Shown: piece by piece, positions 9,236 to 18,603 of the stretch
How positions within the stretch are numbered: position 1 is the stretch's first letter
Layout: each line of letters starts with the position of its first letter
Assembly (NCBI GenBank): GCA_040143965.1
Contig: JASJQH010000093.1
Span: forward strand, 1 to 30,993
DNA from: Basidiobolus ranarum
Taxonomy: Eukaryota > Basidiobolomycota > Basidiobolomycetes > Basidiobolales
Length of the DNA stretch: 30,993 nucleotides
Direction: 5' to 3'
Translations under genes and position numbers: made by a program
The notes under the pieces: generated by a model
Database searches by the model: none
What the model was told of the DNA's origin: nothing
What the model saw: the letters and a program-made list of their open reading frames with translations, nothing else

Positions 9236-12044
9236 ATGGACTTTGAGAAATTAGTAGATCGTTACCGAGACAAGTTAAATAGTCAACTTAAACGCAGAGC
9301 AGCACATCAACCTCAGAAGAATCATGTCGACATTATTCCTTGGTAAATAAACTAGACTGTCTTTTAACTGAGAAAAAGGATTAAAGGATACGTTATTATA
9401 GGACTTGGGTTGCCGGAAAACTTACCTCTTTACTATACGAGTACCCTTCGGGTCTTACAGATGCCATCGTTTGTTCAGAACTGGAATTGCAAGTAAATGG
9501 TTTTTATTTTGATAAAAGAACCACTCATTTTCGAGTAAATAACCGCTCTAGTACCATAGTGGGAAGAAAGTAGCGTAGAATTTAAACGAGGTGTATCTAA
9601 GAGTACGCGAATAATTCTCAAGTATTCTCGTAAACTTTCAACTTCTAAAGCAATTCATATTTAGAATTTGGAACGATTGATTCCATGTTGGAAGCGACAA
9701 TGTCAGTGGATAATATCTTTGAAGTTGAGATCAAAAGTGTACGTACATTACCTGGAACACGAACCTATATCCTTTATTTTATGATACAGACGATATTGAA
9801 CTCCCTGGCTCCATAACTTGTCATAATCTTCCATAACTCTATCTTTCACGTGTGATAACTCTAGTCGACCAAAAAAGTCCACATCATTTAGATATGTATT
9901 TACATCAAAAATTCTACTTTTTAACGAATGAGGACTACAAGGGGCTTTTCAGTCAAGTAATTTCTTACAACACATTGTCTCACTATAGTATTGGTGGTAA
10001 CTAGTTCTTATATCTTCTTTCACATTATTCCAACTAGGTCCAACGACAAATACGAATTACTGGGATTCGATTGCTCGAAAATGCCAGTCGGTTTCCTCGT
10101 TTGTTGCCCACGGAGATGATGATATTCATGCTGTCAACTGAAAACCTGTATGACAGAAGATTCATCAAGGAAGAGCTTGAAGTGGATAAACTTGAGGACG
10201 TAAACAAACCAGCCATAACACAAGGAAGAGATTACAAATTTTGGGTCAAGGTTAGTTGGTTTATTGATTAGCTACTTCCAATGATGTACCATTAATCATC
10301 TATTTTAGATCGTTCACATCGGTTCTGAACAGGCGGGTGGTATACCAGGACGATTAAAGAAGTTGAAGATCTTTGTCAATGATATGTCCACTAACGAAAA
10401 TGCGGTGTTTTTACTGTGGGATGAACAAATTGCCATGAGAGATTTGTTTAAAAAGGTTATATGAACCTACTTGATTTCAAACTGAACTTCTTATTGCTAA
10501 CCCTTTGAACATTATTGATTTTAGGGAGATTACTTGGGTCTCCATAGGCCTTACATCAACAGTAATTCAGCGTACAACGATGATATGCTAATTCTTGAAT
10601 ATGGAACTGGCACAGTATTGTTTTGTTTGCCTTCAGACTTTTCTCAAGTAATTATATCTTTCCTTGGTTTTTCCTATTTCTATAGCTAACAACTGTTTCT
10701 TTCAGGAAGTAGTTTCCAGCTCTATGCCAAGCCAAAGTGGTTTCAGTCAGACAACAGTCCCACGGGATGATTTTGTACGTCAACGGTACTTATTTAACTC
10801 GAATATTTGATGAATTAACTCAGTAACTTTCCATAGGGTCTTTTGGATTACAAATATTATCCAGAAAGAATACATATACACGACTTGAAGCCAAAAATGA
10901 TTAATATCACATTGTTTGGTAGAATTGTTGCAATGTCACAAAATGTAAGAATGTGACATTATATTCTCAGATGTGGTTTTGTGCTCTAGCCCATGTTTAA
11001 TATATTCGAATTCGACGTAGATTCCTGTAGAAAAAAATGGGGTGATGATGGATCGCTTTGCTGTGAGAATCATTGATATCACTGGTAAACTATACACTAT
11101 AATGAACTCATTCAGAAGTCACTTAATCAGAGTACTGAAATAACTTCTTAAGGCACCTGTGATATCACGCTTTGGGAGAAGATCGGCCACGAAGCAGCTC
11201 CTTTCCGGGTTGGTCATTATGTGCTTCTAGAAGGATTGAGTACTTCAGAGAGAAAGGAGAACGGGCAATGCTTTGTCAATGGGAGTGAGATACTGGGGTG
11301 CCAAGTAAAAAATGGTTAGTCGCGCCAACGAAATCTCTTCTATATTATGTGATATTAAGCCTTATCCGCCTATTTAGTAAGTACACTGAAGGGGATTCTG
11401 GCTTCACCATCATTGCGTGAAATGATCCCTTTGAAGAGGGCGCTAGAGTATGATAACTTCTATTGTCGTAGCGTGATCGTTGGCTGGGAGCCTGGTGAAT
11501 CGAAAGGAATTAGCTCCAAACAAGGGATACCGAACTTGATACTTTTAACTCGTATAGGTCTTTGCATTCGTATTGAGAGATAATCACAAACTTAAAGTAC
11601 TACTCTTTTTCATAGATAACGCTTGCAAAAGAACTGTCGTAGAGAAATCCGATTGGTTTTATTGTGAACACTGTAAAATCAGTATCAAAGATGACTCTGG
11701 TCTTGAGCCAATCTACAATATTACCTGGCATCTGGACGATGGTACGGAGTCTTTGAGCGTCCGGGGGTTGTGGAATGCAAACTTGGACATACTAGGTTTA
11801 CCTGCTCAGGAATTTATGTTCGCTCCTAACGAGGAGGCGGAGTTAGTTTTGCAGCGAGCAATTGGGAAGGAAATATGGGCGATGGTTTGTCAAGTGGTAA
11901 GATTCACGACTGGTTTATGTAACTCTTGAGCATAGTTCGAATCGCTAACTTTACTTCTAGAATCCTGAAGAATATATCCTTGGCGCTGCTCTATCACCCT
12001 GTTGTCCGATTGGGGAAGTGATGGAGCTTTTAGAGTCGCAATAG
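9236..12044 (+). CDS. Multi-OB-fold, RPA1-like single-strand DNA-binding protein (16 exons)
   Basis: Reconstructed here from GT-AG signals and reading-frame continuity. Exons: 9236-9342, 9402-9492, 9560-9629, 9665-9736, 9790-9819, 9865-9956, 10038-10250, 10309-10455, 10525-10647, 10706-10774, 10837-10944, 11021-11084, 11153-11314, 11378-11557, 11616-11896, 11961-12044. They join to a stop-free 630 residues. The chain shows at least three OB-like segments: one in the middle (about 225-315, with AVFLLWDEQIAMRDLF then GDYLGLHRPYI), one at about 340-450 (PKMINITLFGRIVAM and TCDITLWEKIG), and a C-terminal one after a Cys cluster (Cys513, Cys526, Cys529) like the zinc ribbon of RPA1 DBD-C but lacking an obvious fourth ligand. 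Candidates are MEIOB, shieldin SHLD2, POT1-like or RPA1 paralogues; architecture slightly favours MEIOB/SHLD2. The 30-base and 35-base pieces near 9630-9820 are the least certain. Confidence 0.7.
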
Positions 12045-12489
12045 AATACTAGCTCATTGTGGTTGTGAAATCCTACTCAACACGATTATATTGACACTAT
12101 GTTTCCAACAGTGCTATAAGCCTAAATAAGAGGAATAGACACATATCCTCTATATGATTAATATATATTTTTTGATCAGGGTAACCCTAACACTCAACGC
12201 TCATTAAGCAATAAAATGTTGCACAAATCCATATCAAGATCAGAGTAACCATTTCGATTCTGCGTATAATGTAAGGGCTTTTAATGAGATCAGATTTTGG
12301 CGGTATTATCTCGTACTTCGATTTGGTCACAATATAGAAACGAGTAAGTGTGCACAAGTACATAAAATGAGTGTGTGTGTGTGTGTGTGTGTATCGATAT
12401 TTAATATAACTAATGATGGCCATCTTGCAGGATATGTAATGTACGAGGGTAATAGAGAGTCACAAACTTGTCAAATAATGAACAAAGGT
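12045..12489. other. Convergent intergenic spacer
   Basis: Spacer between the convergent OB-fold gene and the FAH-family gene, containing only the dinucleotide microsatellite at 12371-12392 and AT-rich 3' flanks. No gene recognised. Confidence 0.6.
12371..12392 (+). repeat. (GT)11 microsatellite
   Basis: Eleven perfect GT repeats in the 3' spacer between two convergent genes. Likely variable in length between strains. Confidence 0.95.
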
Positions 12490-13374
12490 TTACAATTTTG
12501 CCCGGATCAGACCGGTAGGCGCGGTTTCAACTTGAACTGGATTGGAGATACGTCCGATTTTTTCAATTTCAACTTCACAGACATCACCTTCCTTCAACCA
12601 AACAGCAGGTTTGCGGGTACCCCCAACCCCTTGTGGGGTGCCAGTAAGAATAACCTCACCAGGTTGCAGAGTGGTACCTTGAGAGAGAAAGCTAACCAAT
12701 TGGGCAACTGTGAAAATCATATCAGAAGTGGAGCTATCTTGCATGATCTGACCGTTCAAACGAGTTGAGAGTTTTAGCACTTGAGGATCAGGTATCAATG
12801 ATCTATGTACAATGCAGGGCCCCATTGGCGAGTATGTGTCGAATCCTTTAGAGAAACACCATTGCCCAGAACCTAATGCAGGGCTTTGCCATTTACGTGA
12901 ACTAACATCGTTACAAACAGTATATCCGAGAACGTAGTCAAGGGCTTGTTGAGGAGTCACATCGCGACAAGCTTTGCCGATCACAACGGCAAGTTCTACT
13001 TCATAATCAGCCTCTTGGTTGCTAGCAACATGAGGGACAATGATTGGTTCTTCGGGGTGTTGAAGAGTACTAGAAGGTTTGAGGAAAACAATGGGATACT
13101 TAGGGATTGGGCTGTTGAATTCTTTGGCGTGCGCACTATAATTCAGACCAATTCCACGGAAAATGGGTACCTCTTCAAGAGGAGCAAGCAACTTTTGTAC
13201 AGTCAGTTCACGGTCAGTCACTTTAGCAGTGCCACTGAATGGACAACCAGTAATCACTTTGGCCTTCAAACCCACAACAACCTTGGGCCACTCTTCATTT
13301 GTCAGAATTGGCTCCCCTTTATAAATCTCCCCATCCTCACGAGCGATAAAGCGAATGATACGATTCCAAGACAT
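12490..13374 (-). CDS. Fumarylacetoacetate hydrolase-domain protein (FAHD1/FAHD2-like)
   Basis: Single-exon gene of 294 residues in the FAH superfamily, whose members cleave C-C bonds or decarboxylate acylpyruvates and oxaloacetate with a bound Mg/Mn ion. Metal ligands are visible as Glu125 and Glu127 (DYEVELAVVIGK) and Asp156 (CNDVSSR) at the 29-residue spacing of FAHD1; the catalytic His82/Glu85 pair lies in LNYSAHAKE. The C terminus carries LTGTPQGVGGTRKPAVWLKEGD, the FAH lid-proximal loop, most like FAHD2. The frame stays open 24 codons further upstream (to 13446), but the ATG at 13374 is preferred because family similarity starts there and the extra residues are unlike the family. Probably cytosolic or mitochondrial; the exact substrate cannot be told. 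It is transcribed towards the OB-fold gene. Confidence 0.88.
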   Translation of the reverse strand: MSWNRIIRFIAREDGEIYKGEPILTNEEWPKVVVGLKAKVITGCPFSGTAKVTDRELTVQKLLAPLEEVPIFRGIGLNYSAHAKEFNSPIPKYPIVFLKPSSTLQHPEEPIIVPHVASNQEADYEVELAVVIGKACRDVTPQQALDYVLGYTVCNDVSSRKWQSPALGSGQWCFSKGFDTYSPMGPCIVHRSLIPDPQVLKLSTRLNGQIMQDSSTSDMIFTVAQLVSFLSQGTTLQPGEVILTGTPQGVGGTRKPAVWLKEGDVCEVEIEKIGRISNPVQVETAPTGLIRAKL

Positions 13375-13981
13375 GCAGTAAGAAAGAATATTATCTACGA
13401 GCACAATGATGGAAGTAGCTAGCTCAATGTCTGAATTTATAATCAAAAATTTGCATCTAAAACTCTCTTTGCAATCTTCAGATCTCGTATACTTTGACGG
13501 GTATCATAAATTCTGGTACATCAGATTTCGATAGTTTTCAATCTTCTCGTTAATTTACCTCATGACCAGCCACAAAATTCTTGAATAATTGCGTCCAAGA
13601 CTGTATCGGATTGGAAGATACATCCATGTGTTACGAGAGTTCCAATGATAAGCCACAAGAAATCAACGGGTGCGGTAAGAGATCGGAAGATGCCGGATAA
13701 CTTGAAGCAAGAGCAAAGATAGTCTGCTCTTCGTTCAGCAACGCGACTTGCTACCCTTGTCTTCTCTGCCCACACGGAACCCTAACTAATCTTGATTGTG
13801 TGTGAGAAAGCATTGATATCTGTCGCATCTACAGCAGCTTACTTACGATCGTATTAATTTCTAAACATCCCAAGTTACCCAGTATTTAAGCAGATCATGT
13901 GATCCTAATCATTACCTTTAGTCTAAGTGATTTGCCTCACTCACCTTAATAAACAACACTATTTGACATCCTACTTCTCAG

Positions 13982-14137
13982 AACACGAATCAAGTTTGGA
14001 TTCACGAATTGGTACATGCGCGATGTAGTAATAAGAAATGTGAAGTAACCGATGCGGATATGGATACAGACATGGATACGAGTAAATTGACGGTAATCAA
14101 ACTAGCTGTCACCGAGAAGCTAACCAAAGTTATGCAG
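13982..14137 (+). other. Possible orphan exon encoding an HExxH motif
   Basis: A 156-base stretch, open in one frame for exactly 52 codons, preceded by TTCTCAG and followed by GTCAGA. The translation begins NTNQVWIHELVHARC, containing HELVH, the zinc metallopeptidase HExxH pattern, then KKCEVTDADMDTDMDT. No partner exons were found on either side, so this could be an exon remnant of a decayed host gene or chance. The motif in so short a stretch is suggestive only. Confidence 0.25.
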
Positions 14138-14168
14138 GTCAGATGACTCTATCGAAATGGATTGCGAG

Positions 14169-14230
14169 TAGGAAGAGGGTAGGGGAACATATAAACTAGG
14201 AAGAGGGTAGGGGAACATATAAACTAGGAA
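14169..14230 (+). repeat. 28-base tandem repeat, 2.2 copies
   Basis: The unit starting TAGGAAGAGGGTAGGGGAAC is present twice without mismatch (14169-14196, 14197-14224) plus six bases of a third. Perfect identity points to recent duplication. Confidence 0.95.
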
Positions 14231-14263
14231 TCCATGGATGCTTCGTGATGTATCAATAAAAGC

Positions 14264-14296
14264 CATTCACTACACATTCACTACACATTCACTATA
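14264..14296 (+). repeat. 11-base tandem repeat CATTCACTACA, 3 copies
   Basis: Three adjacent copies, the last with one mismatch (CATTCACTATA). It lies 34 bases after the 28-base repeat, making a small repeat cluster in non-coding DNA. Confidence 0.9.
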
Positions 14297-14936
14297 GCAC
14301 TGCATCGTTTTATTGTCTTTTGGTACAACCCTAATTGTAAGCGTCACTTAATAATTGGCTCATTATTATATCAGAAGGTGGCACAATAAGACATTTGTCG
14401 ATTGCCAGATTAATTGGATTGATTTTCTGAATAGACTCTCTGTTTCTTATTATATTGCGAATTGTGATGATTAATGTGCGCTTCAAATACCCTTCAAATA
14501 TGATATGGTGTGAAACATTCGGAATAACAAATTCTAGCCAATTTTGTTGCTCTGTTCCTTTTTTAGCATTTACTCCAGATATATGTATTTTCTTTTATCT
14601 GGTGGAACTTCTTCTTAGTAACTCTCCTTAACTTGGATATTTTCACTTCTGTAGGGGGACTGTTGTTTCCTTTATCTCTTCCACTTCCCCACTTGAACAT
14701 TTAAAATACTGTTTCAACTAGCCTGTTCGCTCGGGTTTAGGGTATTTTATTCATCTAGGTGGTAGATTCTCGGTTTTTTCTGAGTTATTTTGTTTCTGTA
14801 TAATCGTGAAATCGAAAACCTCCTTCCATTCTTTCTCACCAAATATTTACCTCTTAACAGAGCTGTACCATATAATTTACAAGTAGCCGCGAGGATATTC
14901 CCATTTTCTTGGCTCTGGTATAAAACTACCTATAAT

Positions 14937-17909
14937 ATGAAAGCCAATTGTTCGGAGATATCCTGGGACAATAATATCAACCATGCGGAAGCTTGTGATA
15001 TTCTGACTGAAGCTGGTGAAGAATACTTATGTACCTCACCTAAATCTACCATTAGTTTGAATGATTCTGAAGCAGATACTTTGATTGCTGCTGAAGTGGA
15101 GAAGATTTTTCTTGACTTATTTCAAAGCGATCTATCCCTGTTTACTGATAATAATGAACTCAAATTTGGTCACTTGGTCACTGAACCGACTGGTCGATCC
15201 GATTATTTTGATACTGACTTTCTCACTCGAAATCATGAAACTCAGGAAACAGTAGATGAAAAAAGTGAAGAGCAAAAAAGTAATTCTAGGTATTCTTTGA
15301 GAGGCTTTCAATTGTTTAAAACAATCAAGAATGCCACCCCATCTCTTTCACGTTCTGACTCGACCAACTCTAAGGCCGTTGAAGATACTCTCTCAAATCA
15401 GGTGCAAGAGGAACCTGAGCAACTTGTTCAGGACCACTTAGATGATGACACTTCCAGCAGACAAAACTCTGTCTGTAAGGGGAAGGGAGAGAAGCAGGAC
15501 GAAATACCGGATGACTCTAAAGAAGAGGGTATTACGATATTTAAATCGTTTCGAAAGCGTTCAAATACGCTTAATTCAAATTTCAAAAGTGCCAATTCCA
15601 ATCGAGTTGAAAAAACTTCTAGTTCTCCTGGTAGAAATTTGAATCGCTTCAATTCATTAACCTCCATGTCCACCAAGACTTCGTTGAGTGGTACTCTTCA
15701 ACCTGAGGCTACTTCCGTATCATTCTCTTCACCACAAAAAGCAGCAGAGCCAAGCCGTTCTTTATCTACTAAAAGCAGAAAATCTTTTGCAAGCTTTCGC
15801 TCGTTTACTACTTTCACAAGTGATGAAAAGTTGTCGCGAAGCTCTACTCAAAAAAGCCAGTTTTCTACCAATTCGATGAGCTCCTGGTCTTCGGTTTCTA
15901 CCAAGCAGGATAAAAGTAAAAGTATGGAGATGATAAGAAGTAGTGTATTCGTTCCTTTGGATATCCCAAAAAATCTTGGTGATTTTTCTGCTTCATCCAT
16001 ATTGAATGAGCTTGGAATTGACGATAAAGAAGTAAAACGTTCTCAAAGTTTGAACAGTCCATTGAAAACTGCTGAGACACGTTTCCTAAGAAAGAACTCA
16101 TCATCCATAGACCTTCCTTTGGTGAGTGATTGGGATAAAAAGGGAGGTTTCAAAGTGCCTCTCCCAACCACGGTATGTTTGTAAATGCTAATGCAGCTTT
16201 GGTATAGCGTTAGCAATTAATAATTTTGTTTGAACTCTTAATGTTATAGCGAAGAGAGTTTGTATCCTCTAGACAATTGGTTAGTTGAATCTTTTATATA
16301 CGCCGGACAATGATAGCAGGCTAATCATGTGAACGATTTTAATAGAGCCAGTCCCTTCGGCCAAGTTGCAATGAAGCGCGCTACTTTGTCGCTGAAGAGA
16401 TTTTTAATACGGAGATTAGCTATCTGGAAAACCTTGAGATCATCCTTAATGTATGCTTGATTCGCCCTTGATTAACTCTTTTTGCTACGTCAATACTTAA
16501 TCATTTCGACTTCGGCTTTCATGTAGACCTTTATGATTCCGATTCAAGACATGGCAAGGACATCCGACCCAATTGTCCGCCCTCATGATACCAAAATAAT
16601 TTTCCAAGGCATTGAACCCCTGTACAAACTTAGCCAGGAGCTATGTTATGAGTTGAAGCATAAGATCGAGAATTGGAGTCAAGATTCACGTATTGGATGT
16701 CTATTTTTGAAACACAAAAAGTCATGGGACATTTATCCCAGGTTTGTCGATAACTACTCGTTTGCTCGAGAAGCCATTCAAAGGGCCGAGGGAACTACTT
16801 CATTCGGGGAATTTATAAAGGTATATGGATATTCCAAGAAACGCATGTATAAGCCTAGATACTCACTCATTGATGCTCTTTAGAACGTTGCCAAGAACGA
16901 TACCAAGCGTCAAACGCTGAAAGAGTTTCTGATTATTCCTATCCAACGTGTAACTAGATACACACTGCTACTGAAAGGTACTCCTGCTGCTTCCATAATA
17001 TATCCCTCTTTCATCGCGAGCATGTTCTAACCAATCTACCAGATCTTCAAAAACAAACACGAGAAGACCATCCAGATTACCCTGAAGTTACCCAAGCTTT
17101 GAAATTCATGAAGGATCTCGCCGTCCAGGTAAATGAGGTGAAGCAGAAAGAAGAGGAGAGAACTCAGTTGTTTGCAATATTCAATAGCATTCGAAATTGT
17201 CCGGTATGAATATCCATATGTTTATGTTGGGCCAGGTTCGAGATATTAATGATGATCTTTAGCCTACGATGATCAACTCCAAACGAAGATTCATGTTGGA
17301 GACAGATCTTACAGAAACCCGGACGAATCGAAAGCTACACCTTGTTCTATATTCTGATTATCTAATGTTAGCAACACCTGGCAAAGGCCGGCAAACAAAG
17401 GCGGGAGAGAAATGGGCTTTTCTTAGATTGATCGATTTACGTCACATCATTCTGTTCAATGTACCTGACACCAAAGGTATGTCCTTATTTTGAGCTCCTC
17501 TCAAGTGGCAAAGCCATGTGATGGCTAATAAGTGTTTCTCTTGACTTTAGATGCGAATAATCTTACGGTGATATTTGTCTCCAATCCTATCCCCACTGCT
17601 GAACCTGACTGCGTTGAGCCGATAGGATCCCAATCATGTTTGCCACCCAATCCAACCTATGTTTCTCAAAGTTCACCTCCACCTTCTCCACGTAGTTCCT
17701 CTCGCACTTCCTTCGTAGAATCCCGGAAGAGATCATTTTCCAAGAAGCAAATACCCAATCAATACGTTTTCCAACACCCCGATCGCAAATCCAAGGTAGA
17801 ATTTTTGATTGCACTTGAAAACGAACTGTCGAATATTCGCAAGAGGTTAGGTGGACAACCTCGGAATTTTATTCAAACGTTCAATCATCTTCCATTGGAT
17901 ACATTCTAA
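14937..17909 (+). CDS. Rho guanine-nucleotide exchange factor (DH-PH)
   Basis: Activator of Rho-family GTPases, acting in polarity, actin or cell-wall control. Eight exons (14937-16172, 16250-16279, 16346-16450, 16527-16820, 16884-16977, 17043-17203, 17263-17476, 17551-17909) join in frame to 830 residues. The first ~410 residues are Ser/Thr/Lys-rich and look disordered. The DH domain runs from about 425: CR1 FVAEEIFNTEISYLENLEII, a middle segment, then CR3 LKEFLIIPIQRVTRYTLLLK. A PH domain follows (MLETDLTETRTNRKLHLVLYSDYLMLA, WAFLRLIDLRHI), interrupted by a Ser/Pro-rich insert before its C-terminal helix (KSKVEFLIALENELSNIRKRL). The frame is open for 49 codons upstream without ATG, so 14937 is the first possible start; an upstream exon cannot be excluded. 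The 30-base exon 2 is small but supported by frame and by the continuous RREFVSSRQ sequence. Confidence 0.88.
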
Positions 17910-18603
17910 ACAATGGCACCTCTACTCCATTTCTCTATTCATTTATTATTGGCATTTTTTACAATTTTGAGCCCCCACTACGACCCTTTCGAATGTAAAT
18001 TTGTTAGTATAGACCTCATCAAGTTTCTTCTACAGTGCCTACATCCACATAATCTCACCCCCTCCTTATTCTAAATATTGACATGTAAACTTTCCCTGAT
18101 CCCCTAAAAATACGACGACTGTAAAAAAGTGCTTTATTCACTCCACCACCCCACCCCCTCGTTTTAATGGAATTTATAAAAGATCCTTACAAGAGGATTT
18201 CGTATCACTCAGAATCACTAGTAAATCGAATACTACATGTTAATTTAAGAGTGAAGATTTCTTGTTGATCGCCATAATGGCTATTGCAGGAGTCCATCCC
18301 CGAATATTGTTTTGAGATACATATTGTACCCCAGGAAGGTCGAGATAAGCAGAGTTGTGCACGAACCATCGGTCCTTCATTGCAATCCCGTTATATGGGA
18401 TTCTTTCATAAACTAGTTCAACTTACTTAAATCCTGATGAAAGGTGATTAAAGTTATACCACTCTGATGAGAAGCGATTAACTCTAGATCATTTAATTAA
18501 TCAAAATTCACTGGGATCATCAAAGATATCAATTAACATGATCACAAATGATATCAGTTGTAAAAGTACATAAATACCCAAGTAAGTATTGAATTTATAT
18601 TCA
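17910..18603. other. Intergenic region between RhoGEF and Argonaute
   Basis: About 690 bases with C-rich and AT-rich patches. Two imperfect copies of a CTGATGAnAnGnGATTAA-like sequence lie near 18433 and 18462, of unknown meaning. No coding sequence recognised; it should contain the Argonaute promoter. Confidence 0.5.

Larger units (their letters stand above)
13375..14936. other. Long intergenic region with splice-flanked open stretches and small tandem repeats
   Basis: About 1.56 kb without a clear gene. On the minus strand, canonical signals outline a 65-base intron at 13782-13846 (GTAAGT donor, TTAG acceptor) followed by a 223-base stretch (13559-13781) ending at another GT; this may be a spliced 5' leader of the FAH-family gene or a separate transcript. 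On the plus strand a 52-codon open stretch (13982-14137) lies between an AG and a GT. Two short tandem repeats follow. The last 500 bases before 14937 look like a pyrimidine-rich promoter for the RhoGEF. Confidence 0.45.

Noticed and set aside
9493-9559. Reading the OB-fold gene straight through the intron after exon 2
   Set aside because: It stays open for about 29 codons but then stops, while removing a 67-base GT-AG intron joins the frame to WEESSVEFKRGVSKSTR and keeps the rest of the gene in phase.
12367-13422. Plus-strand open stretches opposite the FAH-family gene
   Set aside because: The minus-strand frame encodes an unmistakable FAH-family enzyme with metal ligands; the plus-strand frames show no motif and one starts inside the GT microsatellite.
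13375-13446. N-terminal extension of the FAH-family protein (24 codons upstream of the chosen ATG)
   Set aside because: The added residues are unlike the family, which begins near the second ATG; the extra part is more likely leader sequence.
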